This document shows, piece by piece, positions 1 to 8,312 of a stretch of DNA of 64,000 bases. A program made the translations under genes and the position numbers. Numbering within the stretch: the stretch's first letter is position 1; each line of letters opens with the position of its first letter. This stretch comes from Lactobacillus sp. PV034 (GTDB lineage: Bacteria; Bacillota; Bacilli; Lactobacillales; Lactobacillaceae): assembly GCF_014522305.1 (NCBI RefSeq), contig NZ_CP041982.1, positions 501,001-565,000 of the forward strand, written 5' to 3'. The notes under the pieces are model-generated. The model was not told where the DNA came from. It saw only the letters and a program-made list of their open reading frames with translations, and ran no database searches.

Positions 1-201
1 AATAATATCAAAATCTCTAATTTCCTTAACTAGTTCTGCCCTACGCCCAACTTGTTTACTCTTAAAATATGATCTAACACGATTTTTTAAGTTTTTAGAT
101 TTACCGACATAGATCACATTTCCATTTACGTCTTTCATGAGGTAGCAACCGGGCTTATCAGGCAAAAGTTTAAGTTTATTCTCAATATGTTCTGTTGCCA
201 T
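1..201 (-). CDS. uvrC: Excinuclease ABC subunit C (UvrC), N-terminal part
   Basis: UvrC makes the two incisions during nucleotide excision repair. The 67 codons in the window read [20 protein letters not shown] and continue through [18 protein letters not shown], the GIY-YIG nuclease domain found at the N terminus of UvrC. The start is the ATG at 199-201, preceded by GAGGAGG. The gene runs off the left edge, so this is only about a tenth of a protein normally near 600 residues. The divergent dedA starts 140 bases away. Confidence 0.93.
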   Translation of the reverse strand, partial: MATEHIENKLKLLPDKPGCYLMKDVNGNVIYVGKSKNLKNRVRSYFKSKQVGRRAELVKEIRDFDII

Positions 202-341
202 TTTTAGCCTCCTCATAATTATTAGCACTAAATAGTTTAACACGATACACACAATAAGTAAGTATAAAAGATTAATCATAATATTTACTAAAGAAATTTC
301 TCCCGATAAAATAGAAGAAAAACACTTGAAGGGATTCTTTA

Positions 342-956
342 ATGACTATTTGGCTCACTCATTTTATCGAACAATTTGGCTATCTTGCTATTTTACTGTT
401 AATTACAGTTGAGAATATCTTTCCTCCTATTCCTTCTGAAGCAGTACTTACCTTAGCAGGTTTTCTTGTCACCAAAACTAAATTAACTGCTGCAGGCGTC
501 ATCTTGGCTTCAACACTTGGTTCTCTAATTGGGGCTATTATTCTATTTGCCGTTAGTCGTTTTTTAACACTAGCACGCTTGGAAAAGTTATTAGAAACAA
601 AATTTTTTAAAGTATTAGGTTTTAAAAATACTGATGCCCAAAAAGCAATCGCTTGGTTTGATAAACATGGTACGGGGTCTATTCTTTATGGACGCTGCAT
701 TCCTGTGGTGCGAAGTTTAATCTCCATTCCGGCTGGAATTGCCCATGTATCATGGCCTAAATTTTTAACCTTAACTGCTTTTGGCTCATTAATTTGGAAC
801 AGCATTCTAATTTTACTCGGATTGTATACGGGCAAAAAATGGCAAATAATTGTTAAAATCTTCGATGATTTCACTATAGTGATTCTTGTTTTAATAATTC
901 TAGCAGTATTATACTTTGGTTATAAATGGTATAAAAATCGCATTAAAAGCAAGTAA
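342..956 (+). CDS. DedA/SNARE-associated family membrane protein
   Basis: 204 residues with four to five hydrophobic segments. Two family signatures are visible: the N-terminal [10 protein letters not shown] stretch (re-entrant region) and [16 protein letters not shown] near residue 125. DedA proteins are polytopic membrane proteins linked to undecaprenyl-phosphate or phospholipid flipping and membrane homeostasis; the substrate here cannot be read. It stands alone, with a ribosome site (GAAGGGATTC) upstream and a terminator just after the stop. Confidence 0.88.
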   Translation: MTIWLTHFIEQFGYLAILLLITVENIFPPIPSEAVLTLAGFLVTKTKLTAAGVILASTLGSLIGAIILFAVSRFLTLARLEKLLETKFFKVLGFKNTDAQKAIAWFDKHGTGSILYGRCIPVVRSLISIPAGIAHVSWPKFLTLTAFGSLIWNSILILLGLYTGKKWQIIVKIFDDFTIVILVLIILAVLYFGYKWYKNRIKSK

Positions 957-960
957 AAAA

Positions 961-990
961 AGATGTTTGAGTTTTCAAGCATCTTTTTCT
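961..990 (+). terminator. Rho-independent terminator after the DedA gene
   Basis: A 10-base stem (AGATGTTTGA / TCAAGCATCT, one G-U pair) with a four-base loop and a T run, starting four bases after the dedA stop. Confidence 0.85.
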
Positions 991-1101
991 TTATCAAGAT
1001 TAGCTTTCATTATTTTGAAATTTAAAAGTCTTTATCTACACCGAACTTTTTAAAAACATTTATACTTAAGATGAAAGAAAATAAAAAAGAGGTAAAATTT
1101 T

Positions 1102-2496
1102 ATGAATAAAAAAAATTCTGTACCTAAAAAGCTTTCTTTCATTTCAATCTACTTTTTAGGTATTAATGCTGTTATTGGTTCTGGTACTTTCCTATTACCA
1201 TCAACCATTTATCATTACATGAATCTAGCAGCCATTGGGGTTTTACTTTGTACCGCAGTTACGGTTTCAATGATTGCCCTCTGTTATGCTGATTTATCTA
1301 GTCGTTTCACTGGATCTGGTGCTGCATGGTTGTATTCCTACAATGCCTTTGGTCGATTTTCTGGGTACGAATTAGGTATTTTTACTTGGTTCTTAGGTTG
1401 TACTACTCTATCTGCCGAAGTTGTAGCGATGTTAACCATTTTGCGTAGTTTCTTGCCTATTTTTAAGAACCCTATTGTTTATGGTGCAGGAGTAGTAATT
1501 TTGATTTTACTATTCTCGATCATCAACTTCTTTGGCCGTTCTTGGGTAAAGGCAGTTAACAATATTTCTGCTGCTGCAAAAATTATCACTTTAATCGTCT
1601 TTATTGCAGTTGGTGCTTTCTTCATCAAGTTACAACACTATACTCCAATTATTCCAAAGGCAGCCTTAACTGGTGTCGGCCCATTCTTTAAACACTTTGG
1701 TGCTGCATTTACACCAATCTTTTATTTGTTTACTGGCTTCTCATTTATTCCAATTGCCGCTAAGCAAATGAAAAATCCAGAAAAGAATGTTCCTCGTGGT
1801 CTAATTGCTGTTATGACTAGTGTTACTATTTTGGATTGTTTGATGCTTTTAGTTGCTATTGGTTTATCTGGAGATAAATTAGGTGGTTACACTGATCCTT
1901 TAGCCAGTGCTTTAAAGACTGGTGTTGGTCAATGGGGCTTTGCCTTAATGATCGTTGGTATGTTGATTTCTATTTTTGGTGTTGCCTTTTCAGCATCATT
2001 TAATACCCCTTCATTAATTGCTTCACTTGCTACTGAACACAGTATGCTGCCAAAATGGATTGGTAAGAAGAATAAGCACGATGCACCTTGGGTAGGAATT
2101 ATCTTAACTGCCATTCTTTCTTTAGCATTATGTACTCAAGATTATCTTTTCTTAGTTAACTGTACTGTGCTTGCATCATTCGTCCAATACGTACCATCAA
2201 TTTTAGCTGTAATTAAATTTAAGCATACTAATGAATATCCAACTCATGGATTTTCACTTCCTGGTAAATATACTATTCCAGTTATTGCTTTACTAATTTC
2301 TTGCTACATGGTAACTAACTTTAATGTTAAAACTTTGCTTTTAGGTGCAGTTGTTGCTGTCATTGCTGCAGGATGTTACTTCTTTATCGATAGAGATAAA
2401 GATGAAGATAGACGTCACGAAGCTTATCTATCTGATTTAAGAAATGGTGTTGAAGATCTTGACACTCACTTTGATGATCTAAGCAACAGATTCTAA
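1102..2496 (+). CDS. APC-family amino acid permease
   Basis: 464 residues with about twelve hydrophobic segments. The first transmembrane segment carries GINAVIGSGTFLLP, the unwound substrate-binding helix typical of the amino acid/polyamine/organocation superfamily. The last 40 residues are a charged cytoplasmic tail (RDKDEDRRHE...). It probably takes up or exchanges an amino acid or amine; the substrate cannot be told from sequence. The ATG follows AAAGAGG. It is monocistronic between two terminators. Confidence 0.85.
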   Translation: MNKKNSVPKKLSFISIYFLGINAVIGSGTFLLPSTIYHYMNLAAIGVLLCTAVTVSMIALCYADLSSRFTGSGAAWLYSYNAFGRFSGYELGIFTWFLGCTTLSAEVVAMLTILRSFLPIFKNPIVYGAGVVILILLFSIINFFGRSWVKAVNNISAAAKIITLIVFIAVGAFFIKLQHYTPIIPKAALTGVGPFFKHFGAAFTPIFYLFTGFSFIPIAAKQMKNPEKNVPRGLIAVMTSVTILDCLMLLVAIGLSGDKLGGYTDPLASALKTGVGQWGFALMIVGMLISIFGVAFSASFNTPSLIASLATEHSMLPKWIGKKNKHDAPWVGIILTAILSLALCTQDYLFLVNCTVLASFVQYVPSILAVIKFKHTNEYPTHGFSLPGKYTIPVIALLISCYMVTNFNVKTLLLGAVVAVIAAGCYFFIDRDKDEDRRHEAYLSDLRNGVEDLDTHFDDLSNRF

Positions 2497-2513
2497 TTAA
2501 AAGTTTAAATAAA

Positions 2514-2550
2514 AATAGTGAATTAGTTTTGTACTAATTCACTATTTTTT
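2514..2550. terminator. Bidirectional terminator between the permease and the NAD(P)-binding protein gene
   Basis: A perfect 13-base stem (AATAGTGAATTAG / CTAATTCACTATT) around a 7-base loop, with A and T runs on either side. It can serve the two convergent genes. Confidence 0.88.
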
Positions 2551-3188
2551 TACTCTATTTCGCTTAAAGCTTGGTCGATTGGAGTATCGCCTGATGCCAT
2601 GATGATAACTTTACCAATAGTATTATCGAATTTTAAAATATCCGCTAAAGTTTGGGCAACATCAGGAATTGGATTTGTGCCAGGTTTGACTACATCTAAA
2701 CTAATCTTCCCAGTTGCCTTTTCTTCGGTTAAGCCTCCTGGCTGTAAAATCGTATAAGCAAGCTTAGTTTGATTAATTAAGTAATTATCTGCGAAAAATT
2801 TAGCAATATTATAATCCATTAATTCTTTTAGCCCTGGCAGTTGCCATTTTTCAGGTTGAAGGGCAAAGACGGAACTAAGCATAATGTAGCGTTTAATTCC
2901 AACTTTTTCAGATGCTTGCATGGTCTTAACCGCACCAAAGGCATCCGTTTGGAGTAAATCTTTACCACGTGATCCAGCAGTAAAGTAAACGGCATCATTG
3001 CCCTCCATTAATTTAGCTAATTCATCAACGCTTACATGCAAATCTAAGTGAACTTTAGTTACACCAGCTAAATCAATAATATTATCTTCATGACGAGCTC
3101 CCGCTGTAACACTATGTCCATCTTTGACTAAATCTTTAATTAATTCAGTTGCGACTCGACCAGAACCACCAATAATAAAAATCTTCAT
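2550..3188 (-). CDS. NAD(P)-binding atypical SDR / NmrA-like protein
   Basis: 212 residues. The N terminus MKIFIIGGSGRVATELI is a Rossmann dinucleotide-binding loop (GGSGRVA), and VYFTAGSRGKD, YIMLSSVFALQ and TILQPGGLTEE follow the NAD(P)H-binding SDR pattern. Such proteins are oxidoreductases or redox sensors; no substrate can be named. A longer reading from 3236 is possible, but the ATG at 3188 sits behind AAAGGAGTG and begins the Rossmann fold at once, so I prefer it. Confidence 0.82.
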   Translation of the reverse strand: MKIFIIGGSGRVATELIKDLVKDGHSVTAGARHEDNIIDLAGVTKVHLDLHVSVDELAKLMEGNDAVYFTAGSRGKDLLQTDAFGAVKTMQASEKVGIKRYIMLSSVFALQPEKWQLPGLKELMDYNIAKFFADNYLINQTKLAYTILQPGGLTEEKATGKISLDVVKPGTNPIPDVAQTLADILKFDNTIGKVIIMASGDTPIDQALSEIE

Positions 3189-3329
3189 GAAAGTCACTCC
3201 TTTTAATATATCTTTATTATAAAATATTTTCACCATTCAACTAAGCCATACAACTTGTAATCATAACTTAATGATTGAGCCTTAATTTTTCCTATATAAT
3301 ATAGGATGAAAAATGAGGAGGTATAAATC

Positions 3330-3464
3330 ATGGGATTAACTTTTAAACGTAATGATGATTTAGAAAAGATGCTTGATAAATTTGCTATTATGCCCGATGA
3401 AGATAAAGATAAGGCTAAGAAGAAGCCAACAGATAAAAAGGAAAAGTCTGAAAACAAAAATTAA
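3330..3464 (+). CDS. Small conserved lysine-rich protein (SPJ_0845-like)
   Basis: 44 residues starting MGLTFKRNDDLEKMLDKFAI and ending in a lysine/aspartate-rich tail. GAGGAGG lies seven bases before the ATG. I recognise the start pattern (short protein, N-terminal FKRNDDLEKML) as that of the small SPJ_0845 family of streptococci and lactobacilli, whose function is unknown. The family assignment is from memory and unverified. Confidence 0.7.
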   Translation: MGLTFKRNDDLEKMLDKFAIMPDEDKDKAKKKPTDKKEKSENKN

Positions 3465-3716
3465 TCAGTCATTATCTGGCCAGAATTTTAAGTTAAAACA
3501 GGAATAATTATTTAAGTCAACCTCATTACACCTAGTATGTAATTTTCATTATTAGTATTTTTTGTTAATAGAATGCATTTTACCCCCCCCCACTTTTTTT
3601 AAAACATGTTATATTTAATATATTGGGTTTATGACTACAACCTCTCATGCTCACAATTTGTAGTCTCTAAACCTCTTTGTATTAATATGTTAGACGATGA
3701 AGTGAGATGAGGAATT
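3465..3716. other. Intergenic stretch with a C9 homopolymer
   Basis: No gene is seen. Nine consecutive C at 3583-3591 are followed by ACTTTTTTT, unusual in such AT-rich DNA. The tract lies about 125 bases before the start of the next gene, where it could vary in length and affect transcription; this is inference only. Confidence 0.5.
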
Positions 3717-4154
3717 ATGGAGACACGTCCAAAATGGTTACAAGTTTTTAATTTGTTAAAGCAAGAGTGCATATTCGATAAATGGGAGTTTCTCTACACT
3801 CCCCTTTTTCAGCAAAATAATAATACTCCAACCCCAAAAGAGTTTAAACAAGATAAAGCGAGCATCGTTTTTAGCCTAACTTTTGATAATTCACAGGATT
3901 TATTTGCTTCAATTGCTGGTGGCAACATTAAAGTCGAACCAGCAATGAATAATGCAGATTTTGATGATATGTATACGACTCTTACAGGTGGTGTAATTAG
4001 TGCTGAAGAGTTAAATGAAAATGTTCAGTACAATACCCCCCTTCTTAATAAAGCCTTAGAGAAAAAAGTTTCAAGAATGCAAAATGTTGTAAAGATGCAT
4101 TTTCCTGAAGAATATGAACAAGGTGAACATGACTGGAATGCCTTATTTAATTAA
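3717..4154 (+). CDS. Hypothetical protein, 145 residues
   Basis: Not recognised. It is soluble, acidic at the C terminus (HFPEEYEQGEHDWNALFN) and has no signal peptide or membrane segment. METRPKWLQVFNLLKQECIF at the start suggests a small alpha/beta protein. The ATG follows GATGAGGAATT. It is followed by a strong terminator and is probably monocistronic. Confidence 0.75.
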   Translation: METRPKWLQVFNLLKQECIFDKWEFLYTPLFQQNNNTPTPKEFKQDKASIVFSLTFDNSQDLFASIAGGNIKVEPAMNNADFDDMYTTLTGGVISAEELNENVQYNTPLLNKALEKKVSRMQNVVKMHFPEEYEQGEHDWNALFN

Positions 4155-4175
4155 TCTAGTTTAGGGTAAAGTAAA

Positions 4176-4212
4176 AATGGCTAGCAGTAATTTTGAAACT
4201 GCTAGCCATTTT
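4176..4212 (+). terminator. Terminator
   Basis: A 13-base perfect stem (AATGGCTAGCAGT / ACTGCTAGCCATT) followed by T-rich sequence, 20 bases after the preceding stop. Confidence 0.85.
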
Positions 4213-4244
4213 ATTATATAGTTAATATTAAGAAAATTAATATA

Positions 4245-4283
4245 AAATAGGTTGTAATTCATTATTGAACTACAACCTATTTT
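4245..4283 (-). terminator. Terminator of the LPXTG protein gene
   Basis: A 12-base stem (AAATAGGTTGTA / TACAACCTATTT) about 25 bases past the end of the minus-strand gene. On the minus strand the stem ends in a run of T. Confidence 0.75.
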
Positions 4284-4305
4284 TCTTACCGCTTAACTTT
4301 TAAAA

Positions 4306-5034
4306 TTAATTTCTTTCTTTTACAGCAAATAAACCTAAACTTGCAAGAACGAGCATCATTCCTGAAATAAGAGTAACTATAACGTTCTTACTACCAGTTT
4401 GAGGTAAAGCACCGTCACCTTCAACGTGACTAGCTTCATTTTCAATTACAGCTGCTTCTGTCTTTGGCGCTACAGCTTCAGGAGCATTAGCACCATCTTT
4501 TTCAATAACTTTGTTTTGCTTAACATCAGATACAGTTACAGGTTCTGAAACATTGCTAGTGTCGCTTGCTGCTTGAGTTGAATCTTCATCATTACTTGTG
4601 ACGCTATCTTCACTTGCTGCTTGACTTTCATCTTTTACTGCAGCACTATCAGTTGTCTTCACATCAACAGCTAAAGCAGAAGCAGAGCCATCTGGGAAAG
4701 TTACAATAATTTGACCGTAACTCATACCAGCCTTAGAAATATCTGGATTCATATTCCAAACTGCGGTTGTTCCTGCTGGTAAACTTGACCAGTTAGCTAC
4801 ACCAGCTTCAGCTGAAGGAAGTTCACCAACTGTAGTAGTAAGTTCTTGAGCAGTTAAAGGATAGTTATAAGCTTGCAAATCCTTATGTGCATTTAATTGA
4901 TCTTGATCAACTTTAGCTTGATCATTAGTATCAGCAGCTTTAACACTTTGGCTGGTTAAACCTAAAGTTGCTACAAGAGCTAGAGCTCCTAAACCCATAA
5001 ATAATTTATTTTTCTTAGTGCTTAATTTCTTCAT
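4306..5034 (-). CDS. Small LPXTG-anchored cell-surface protein
   Basis: 242 residues. An N-terminal signal peptide (charged MKKLSTKKNKLF, hydrophobic core, AKA-type cut near residue 34) is followed by about 95 residues of extracellular domain, a serine/aspartate/glutamate-rich stalk, then LPQTGS, a hydrophobic span and a KERN tail. This is a complete sortase A sorting signal, so the protein should be linked to peptidoglycan. The extracellular domain is not recognised; GMSYGQIIVTFPDGSA resembles Rib/alpha-like modules weakly. The ATG has AGGAG upstream. Confidence 0.85.
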   Translation of the reverse strand: MKKLSTKKNKLFMGLGALALVATLGLTSQSVKAADTNDQAKVDQDQLNAHKDLQAYNYPLTAQELTTTVGELPSAEAGVANWSSLPAGTTAVWNMNPDISKAGMSYGQIIVTFPDGSASALAVDVKTTDSAAVKDESQAASEDSVTSNDEDSTQAASDTSNVSEPVTVSDVKQNKVIEKDGANAPEAVAPKTEAAVIENEASHVEGDGALPQTGSKNVIVTLISGMMLVLASLGLFAVKERN

Positions 5035-5144
5035 TTTAATTTCTCCTCAATTGGGTTTAAGTTATCCCTAACCCTTTTTAATATAAACTTATTATACTGC
5101 TTTATTTACAAAAATGTTACATAAAAAACAACTTTTTTTACAAT

Positions 5145-5417
5145 TTATTTACTTGCAATCAGATAAGCAAAACGTAAAATCTCTGCTGGTAAATTTTCTT
5201 CCTTGATATTGGTTAAGCTAAGCATGCGTTTACCCTTTTGATAACGCATCCGATATGTGCCATCTTCATCAAAAAAGAGATTAAAAGAAATCGGCTTGTC
5301 GTGTTTATTAAGCAAGCGTGTTGTCACTAAATAGTTATTTTCCTGAACAGTAGAAAATGAAACTAAGTTTTGACTCCAATCATTCCAGATTAGTTTAAGA
5401 CGTTTACTTTCATCCAT
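5145..5417 (-). CDS. Small DUF1828-like protein, 90 residues
   Basis: Function unknown. It shares a core with its upstream neighbour (an ISFNLFFDEDGTYRM-type strand against ISFYLTLNSDGTYSL), so the two look like diverged copies. The start overlaps the neighbour's stop at base 5417, showing translational coupling. It has no signal peptide. DUF1828 proteins in Firmicutes are small cytosolic proteins often found in tandem. The family call is tentative. Confidence 0.6.
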   Translation of the reverse strand: MDESKRLKLIWNDWSQNLVSFSTVQENNYLVTTRLLNKHDKPISFNLFFDEDGTYRMRYQKGKRMLSLTNIKEENLPAEILRFAYLIASK

Positions 5418-5821
5418 TAGCGAGCCCGTAACTGAGCGAAATCTACTACGTTGTCAAGAAGCTCAGCAAAATTTTGAACGGCTACATTTAAGTCATCTAA
5501 AGGAATACCATTATTGATAAATGCGCCTTGATTATCAATCAAAACACCATATTCTGAAGCCATTTGTGCTAAGTCAGTCATTAAAGGAGTAATATTGGTA
5601 ATCTGTGAATTTACCAAATATGAGGTTAAAAGTTTATCGGTTAAGGAATAAGTTCCATCACTATTCAAAGTTAAATAAAAACTAATACCATCATTTAAAC
5701 CGTTAACTCGATTAGTTAAAACTAGGTATTCATTATCTTCATAAGGCTTAATCGCAATATCGTCTTCTTTCCAGCTATTCCAGCTACTAGAAAGGACGTC
5801 AAATAAAGCATCGTTAAACAT
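5417..5821 (-). CDS. DUF1828-like protein, 134 residues
   Basis: A soluble protein with the pattern 'DGTYSLTDKLLTSYLV' near residue 55, followed by a region reading EYGVLIDNQGAFI and a final helix. This matches the layout of DUF1828 (a strand with a 'ISDDG' turn, then a helical C-terminal part). It forms an operon with the 90-residue gene behind it and sits 76 bases from the third paralogue. Function unknown. Confidence 0.6.
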   Translation of the reverse strand: MFNDALFDVLSSSWNSWKEDDIAIKPYEDNEYLVLTNRVNGLNDGISFYLTLNSDGTYSLTDKLLTSYLVNSQITNITPLMTDLAQMASEYGVLIDNQGAFINNGIPLDDLNVAVQNFAELLDNVVDFAQLRAR

Positions 5822-5896
5822 AATCGCACTCTCCTATCTTTTATTCTGTACTTTTATTTTAACGTAGGAACATTAGAAGTTTCAAAAATAAGAACT

Positions 5897-6280
5897 TTAT
5901 CTGAGAAAAGAAATTGCAACTTGTAACTGAGCTAGATTATTAATCATCTCAGGCAGGTCTACTTGCTCTACCTCTTGAAAAATCTCATTAGTTTCTTCAT
6001 CAAAATCAAAGCCTGATCCAACGGTGATATCAACTGCTGACTCGTAGAATTCTTCGTCTTCTTGATTAGGATCTAATTTATACATTAACCAGCTATCATC
6101 AGAAATACGATAGCCATCAGCTATTTTTTCAATGAAACAATAAATTTTTTGACCAAAGGCATCAATTAATGGAGTTTCTCCTTCAATAGTACTCTCACCC
6201 ATCTGGTAAAATTCTAAATTATTCTTGATCCAATTAAAACTCGCCTGCGAAATTTCTTTTAATTCTTTATCTTCTGTCAT
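5897..6280 (-). CDS. DUF1828-like protein, 127 residues
   Basis: The most typical of three paralogues: IYCFIEKIADGYRISDDSWLMYKL is the 'IYV..GYRISDDG..L' motif of DUF1828, and VGSGFDFDEETNEIFQEV matches the 'GFDFDEETNEI' section that follows. The last helix (LPEMINNLAQLQVAISFLR) is also typical. It is acidic and cytosolic. It heads a cluster of three small related genes on the minus strand. Role unknown. Confidence 0.68.
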   Translation of the reverse strand: MTEDKELKEISQASFNWIKNNLEFYQMGESTIEGETPLIDAFGQKIYCFIEKIADGYRISDDSWLMYKLDPNQEDEEFYESAVDITVGSGFDFDEETNEIFQEVEQVDLPEMINNLAQLQVAISFLR

Positions 6281-6421
6281 TTTCTTTAACCAGCTTTACA
6301 TAATTTTATTAATGTTTAATTACATCTAAAGTTAGTTTTATTTTACAAAAAAAGTCAGCGAATAAAAAGATCTTCGTTGACTGAACTGATTAATAATAAA
6401 AAAATGAACTAATCTAGAGAT

Positions 6422-7288
6422 TTACATCTTGCCACCAAAAACCGGAAAGACACTTGCATCTCCATAATCTAATGGCTTCATTTTCTTCAAAATCTCCATA
6501 TCTGCTGGCGAAATTTCAAAATCAATCTCACTATTGGCCTTCATATGCTCCGGATTAGTAGACTTAGGCAATACGACTGTATTTAATTGCCAATCATAGC
6601 GAATACACAATTGTGGCACTGATACACCATACTTTTGCGCCATTTTTATAATTTCTGGATCCCTCATTGCGGCTCCATGAGCTACTGGTGAAAAACTTTC
6701 AACTACAATATCGTTATCTTGACTATACTTAATCAAATCAAGTGGAGTAGCTGCGATATGGCAAAGAATCTGGTTAACCATTGGTTTATTTGATGAATTA
6801 TCCATCAAATTATCTAAATCTTCTTTTTCAAAAGAAGATACCCCAATTGCACGCAATTTTCCTTCTTTCATAGCATCTTCAAGTGCACGCCAAGCTTCTA
6901 AATTGCCTTCAAAATGGCGATCACTTGATTGATTCACTTCATTCCATGGTTGAGGATTATGAATAATCATCATATCCAAATAATCCATCTTCATCTTTAA
7001 TAAAGTTTCATCAATTGAAGCCTTAGCATCTTGATAATTCTTAATACCTGCTTCTACTTTAGAATTGATAAAAATTTCATCGCGAGCAATGCCACTCTTG
7101 CGCACGCCTTCCCCAACGCCTGCTTCATTACCATAAGCCTGTGCAGTATCAATATGACGATAACCAATCTTAATTGCTTCTTCAACTGCCTTTGGAGTTT
7201 GTGCATCAGTAATCTCCCAGACACCAAGTGCTAAACGAGGAATTTTTACGCCATTATTTAAAGTATAAGTATCATCAAAAATAGTCAT
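6422..7288 (-). CDS. Aldo/keto reductase
   Basis: 288 residues, the normal length for this NADPH-dependent TIM-barrel family. The catalytic tetrad is visible as Asp47 and Tyr52 in HIDTAQAYGNE, Lys77 in FINSKVEA and His110 in MMIIHNPQPW. The C-terminal cofactor site reads VLPKSTNPEHMKAN. It probably reduces small aldehydes or ketones (2,5-diketo-D-gluconate reductase-like). The ATG follows AAAGGAAAGATAA. It is a single gene with a hairpin downstream of the next gene's end. Confidence 0.9.
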   Translation of the reverse strand: MTIFDDTYTLNNGVKIPRLALGVWEITDAQTPKAVEEAIKIGYRHIDTAQAYGNEAGVGEGVRKSGIARDEIFINSKVEAGIKNYQDAKASIDETLLKMKMDYLDMMIIHNPQPWNEVNQSSDRHFEGNLEAWRALEDAMKEGKLRAIGVSSFEKEDLDNLMDNSSNKPMVNQILCHIAATPLDLIKYSQDNDIVVESFSPVAHGAAMRDPEIIKMAQKYGVSVPQLCIRYDWQLNTVVLPKSTNPEHMKANSEIDFEISPADMEILKKMKPLDYGDASVFPVFGGKM

Positions 7289-7407
7289 TTATCTTTCCTT
7301 TTCTATATCTATACTAATCCTTAATAGTTTAACAACAGATATTTAAAAAGAAAAATACTTAGAATCTATCAATTTTGATAACTTTTAGGTATGAAAAAAT
7401 GCTAATG

Positions 7408-7449
7408 AAATAGCGACAATTCTAATAAAAAATAGAATTGCCGCTATTT
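7408..7449. terminator. Bidirectional terminator-like hairpin
   Basis: AAATAGCGACAATTCTA pairs with TAGAATTGCCGCTATTT, a 17-base stem with one mismatch. It lies 15 bases beyond the end of the minus-strand yoeB pseudogene and probably terminates it. Confidence 0.7.
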
Positions 7450-7464
7450 CGTGTTCTCTTTTAA

Positions 7465-7719
7465 CTAATAGTGATCTTTACAAGAAAAAATTATTATCTG
7501 TTTATTTTCATAAGAATAGATCAGTCTATTTTTGGCATCAATTCTTCGGGACCAATAACCTGTTAAATTATCTCTTAGAGCCTCGGGCTTACCAATACCT
7601 TCGAATGGGATTCGCATAACGTCTTTAATTAATTTATTAATTCTTTTAATCTGTCGCTTCTCTCCACGTTCTTGCTAATAAAGGTAGTCTTTCCATCCCT
7701 TACTGGTCCAAATCAACAT
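7465..7719 (-). pseudogene. yoeB: YoeB-family toxin with an in-frame amber codon
   Basis: The 85-codon frame reads MLIWTSKGWKDYLY, then TAG at 7675-7677, then QERGEKRQIKRINK and on to FSCKDHY with a normal stop. E. coli YoeB has 'DDYLYWQE' here, so a Trp codon (TGG) has become TAG. The rest is complete, including the region of catalytic Glu46 (FEGIGKPE), Arg65 (WSRRI) and the C-terminal His-Tyr. YoeB is a ribosome-dependent mRNA nuclease. One change silences it, which is selectively easy for a toxin. It starts two bases after the antitoxin stop. Only rare amber readthrough would make active toxin. Confidence 0.9.
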
Positions 7720-7721
7720 TA

Positions 7722-7988
7722 TTAATTATTATCCGGATCTATTAAGTCAAGACTTTGCAATTTGGCTGCATTTACCTCACGATGTCCTGCAGCAATTTTT
7801 TCCATTAAATAGTCATTTGACTGAATTTTCATCGTTTCAATCATTGCATCATATTCATCTTTACTTAGTATCACTACATTATCTTCAGGTTGTTTGTTTG
7901 TAACAATTAAGGGTTCACTTCTATCATTTACTTGCTTAAAGTAATCTTTTAGATGTTCTCTAAAATTACTATAATTTACGGCATCCAT
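7722..7988 (-). CDS. yefM: YefM/Phd-family antitoxin
   Basis: 88 residues. MDAVNYSNFREHLKDYFKQV followed by EPLIVTNK and NVVILSKDEYDAM is the Phd/YefM fold, which binds the promoter operator and, through its C-terminal tail, the YoeB toxin. The ATG follows AGGAGGTC. It lies directly upstream of the disrupted yoeB, so the antitoxin now has no functional cognate toxin here, but it may still bind DNA or neutralise related toxins. Confidence 0.9.
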   Translation of the reverse strand: MDAVNYSNFREHLKDYFKQVNDRSEPLIVTNKQPEDNVVILSKDEYDAMIETMKIQSNDYLMEKIAAGHREVNAAKLQSLDLIDPDNN

Positions 7989-8063
7989 TTAAAAGACCTC
8001 CTCTACTAAACGGACTATTAATTGTACAATAAAGAACTAATCTACGTAATTATTTTATAGATG

Positions 8064-8148
8064 AAAAAGGCAGCTCTATATTACATAGAGCTACCTTTCC
8101 GCAACGGTCTCGCTTAGAGTTCACCGTCACTGTTCATTTATTATTTTA
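8064..8148 (-). ncRNA. Candidate small RNA with its own promoter and terminator
   Basis: On the minus strand TTGACT (8165-8170), 16 bases, then TAAAAT form a good housekeeping promoter. Transcription would begin near 8146 and end at a 14-base hairpin (8066-8098; AAAGGTAGCTCTAT paired with ATAGAGCTGCCTTT) followed by T. The product, about 80 bases, has no start codon with a ribosome site. The layout (short RNA ending in a bidirectional hairpin beside a TA operon) recalls antisense antitoxin RNAs, but no partner peptide is seen on the other side. Confidence 0.55.
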
Positions 8149-8209
8149 ATCATAAAATTATCTAAGTCAATTTTTGATTGCGTATGCAGCAATTTGTTAT
8201 ACTTAAATT

Positions 8210-8308
8210 ATCAAAGATAACTTGTAAAGGATTAAAGCTGAGTTTCCGAATGGAAGTAAGGTATGAGACCAAGAATTCTCATGCTCCTGAGGTTATCTTT
8301 ATTTTTTT
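8210..8308 (+). ncRNA. Candidate structured small RNA, about 95 bases
   Basis: TTGATT (8174-8179), 18 bases, TATACT (8198-8203) place a start near 8210. The RNA is closed by a perfect 9-base helix (AAAGATAAC at 8213-8221 with GTTATCTTT at 8292-8300) followed by seven or more T. Inside are at least two hairpins: TTTCC/GGAAG with a GAAT loop, and ATGAGA/TCTCAT. There is no convincing reading frame. No gene follows on the same strand, so it is more likely a trans-acting RNA than a leader. It matches no RNA family I know. Confidence 0.55.
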
Positions 8309-8312
8309 GCTC

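Noticed and set aside
3230..3457. 75-residue minus-strand frame
   Set aside because: It is antisense to the 44-residue small gene, which has a strong ribosome site.
8213..8300. 4.5S (SRP) RNA or a riboswitch
   Set aside because: The TCCGAATGGAAG segment loosely recalls the SRP GGAA tetraloop, but the flanking asymmetric loop of domain IV is absent. No gene follows on the same strand for a riboswitch to control.
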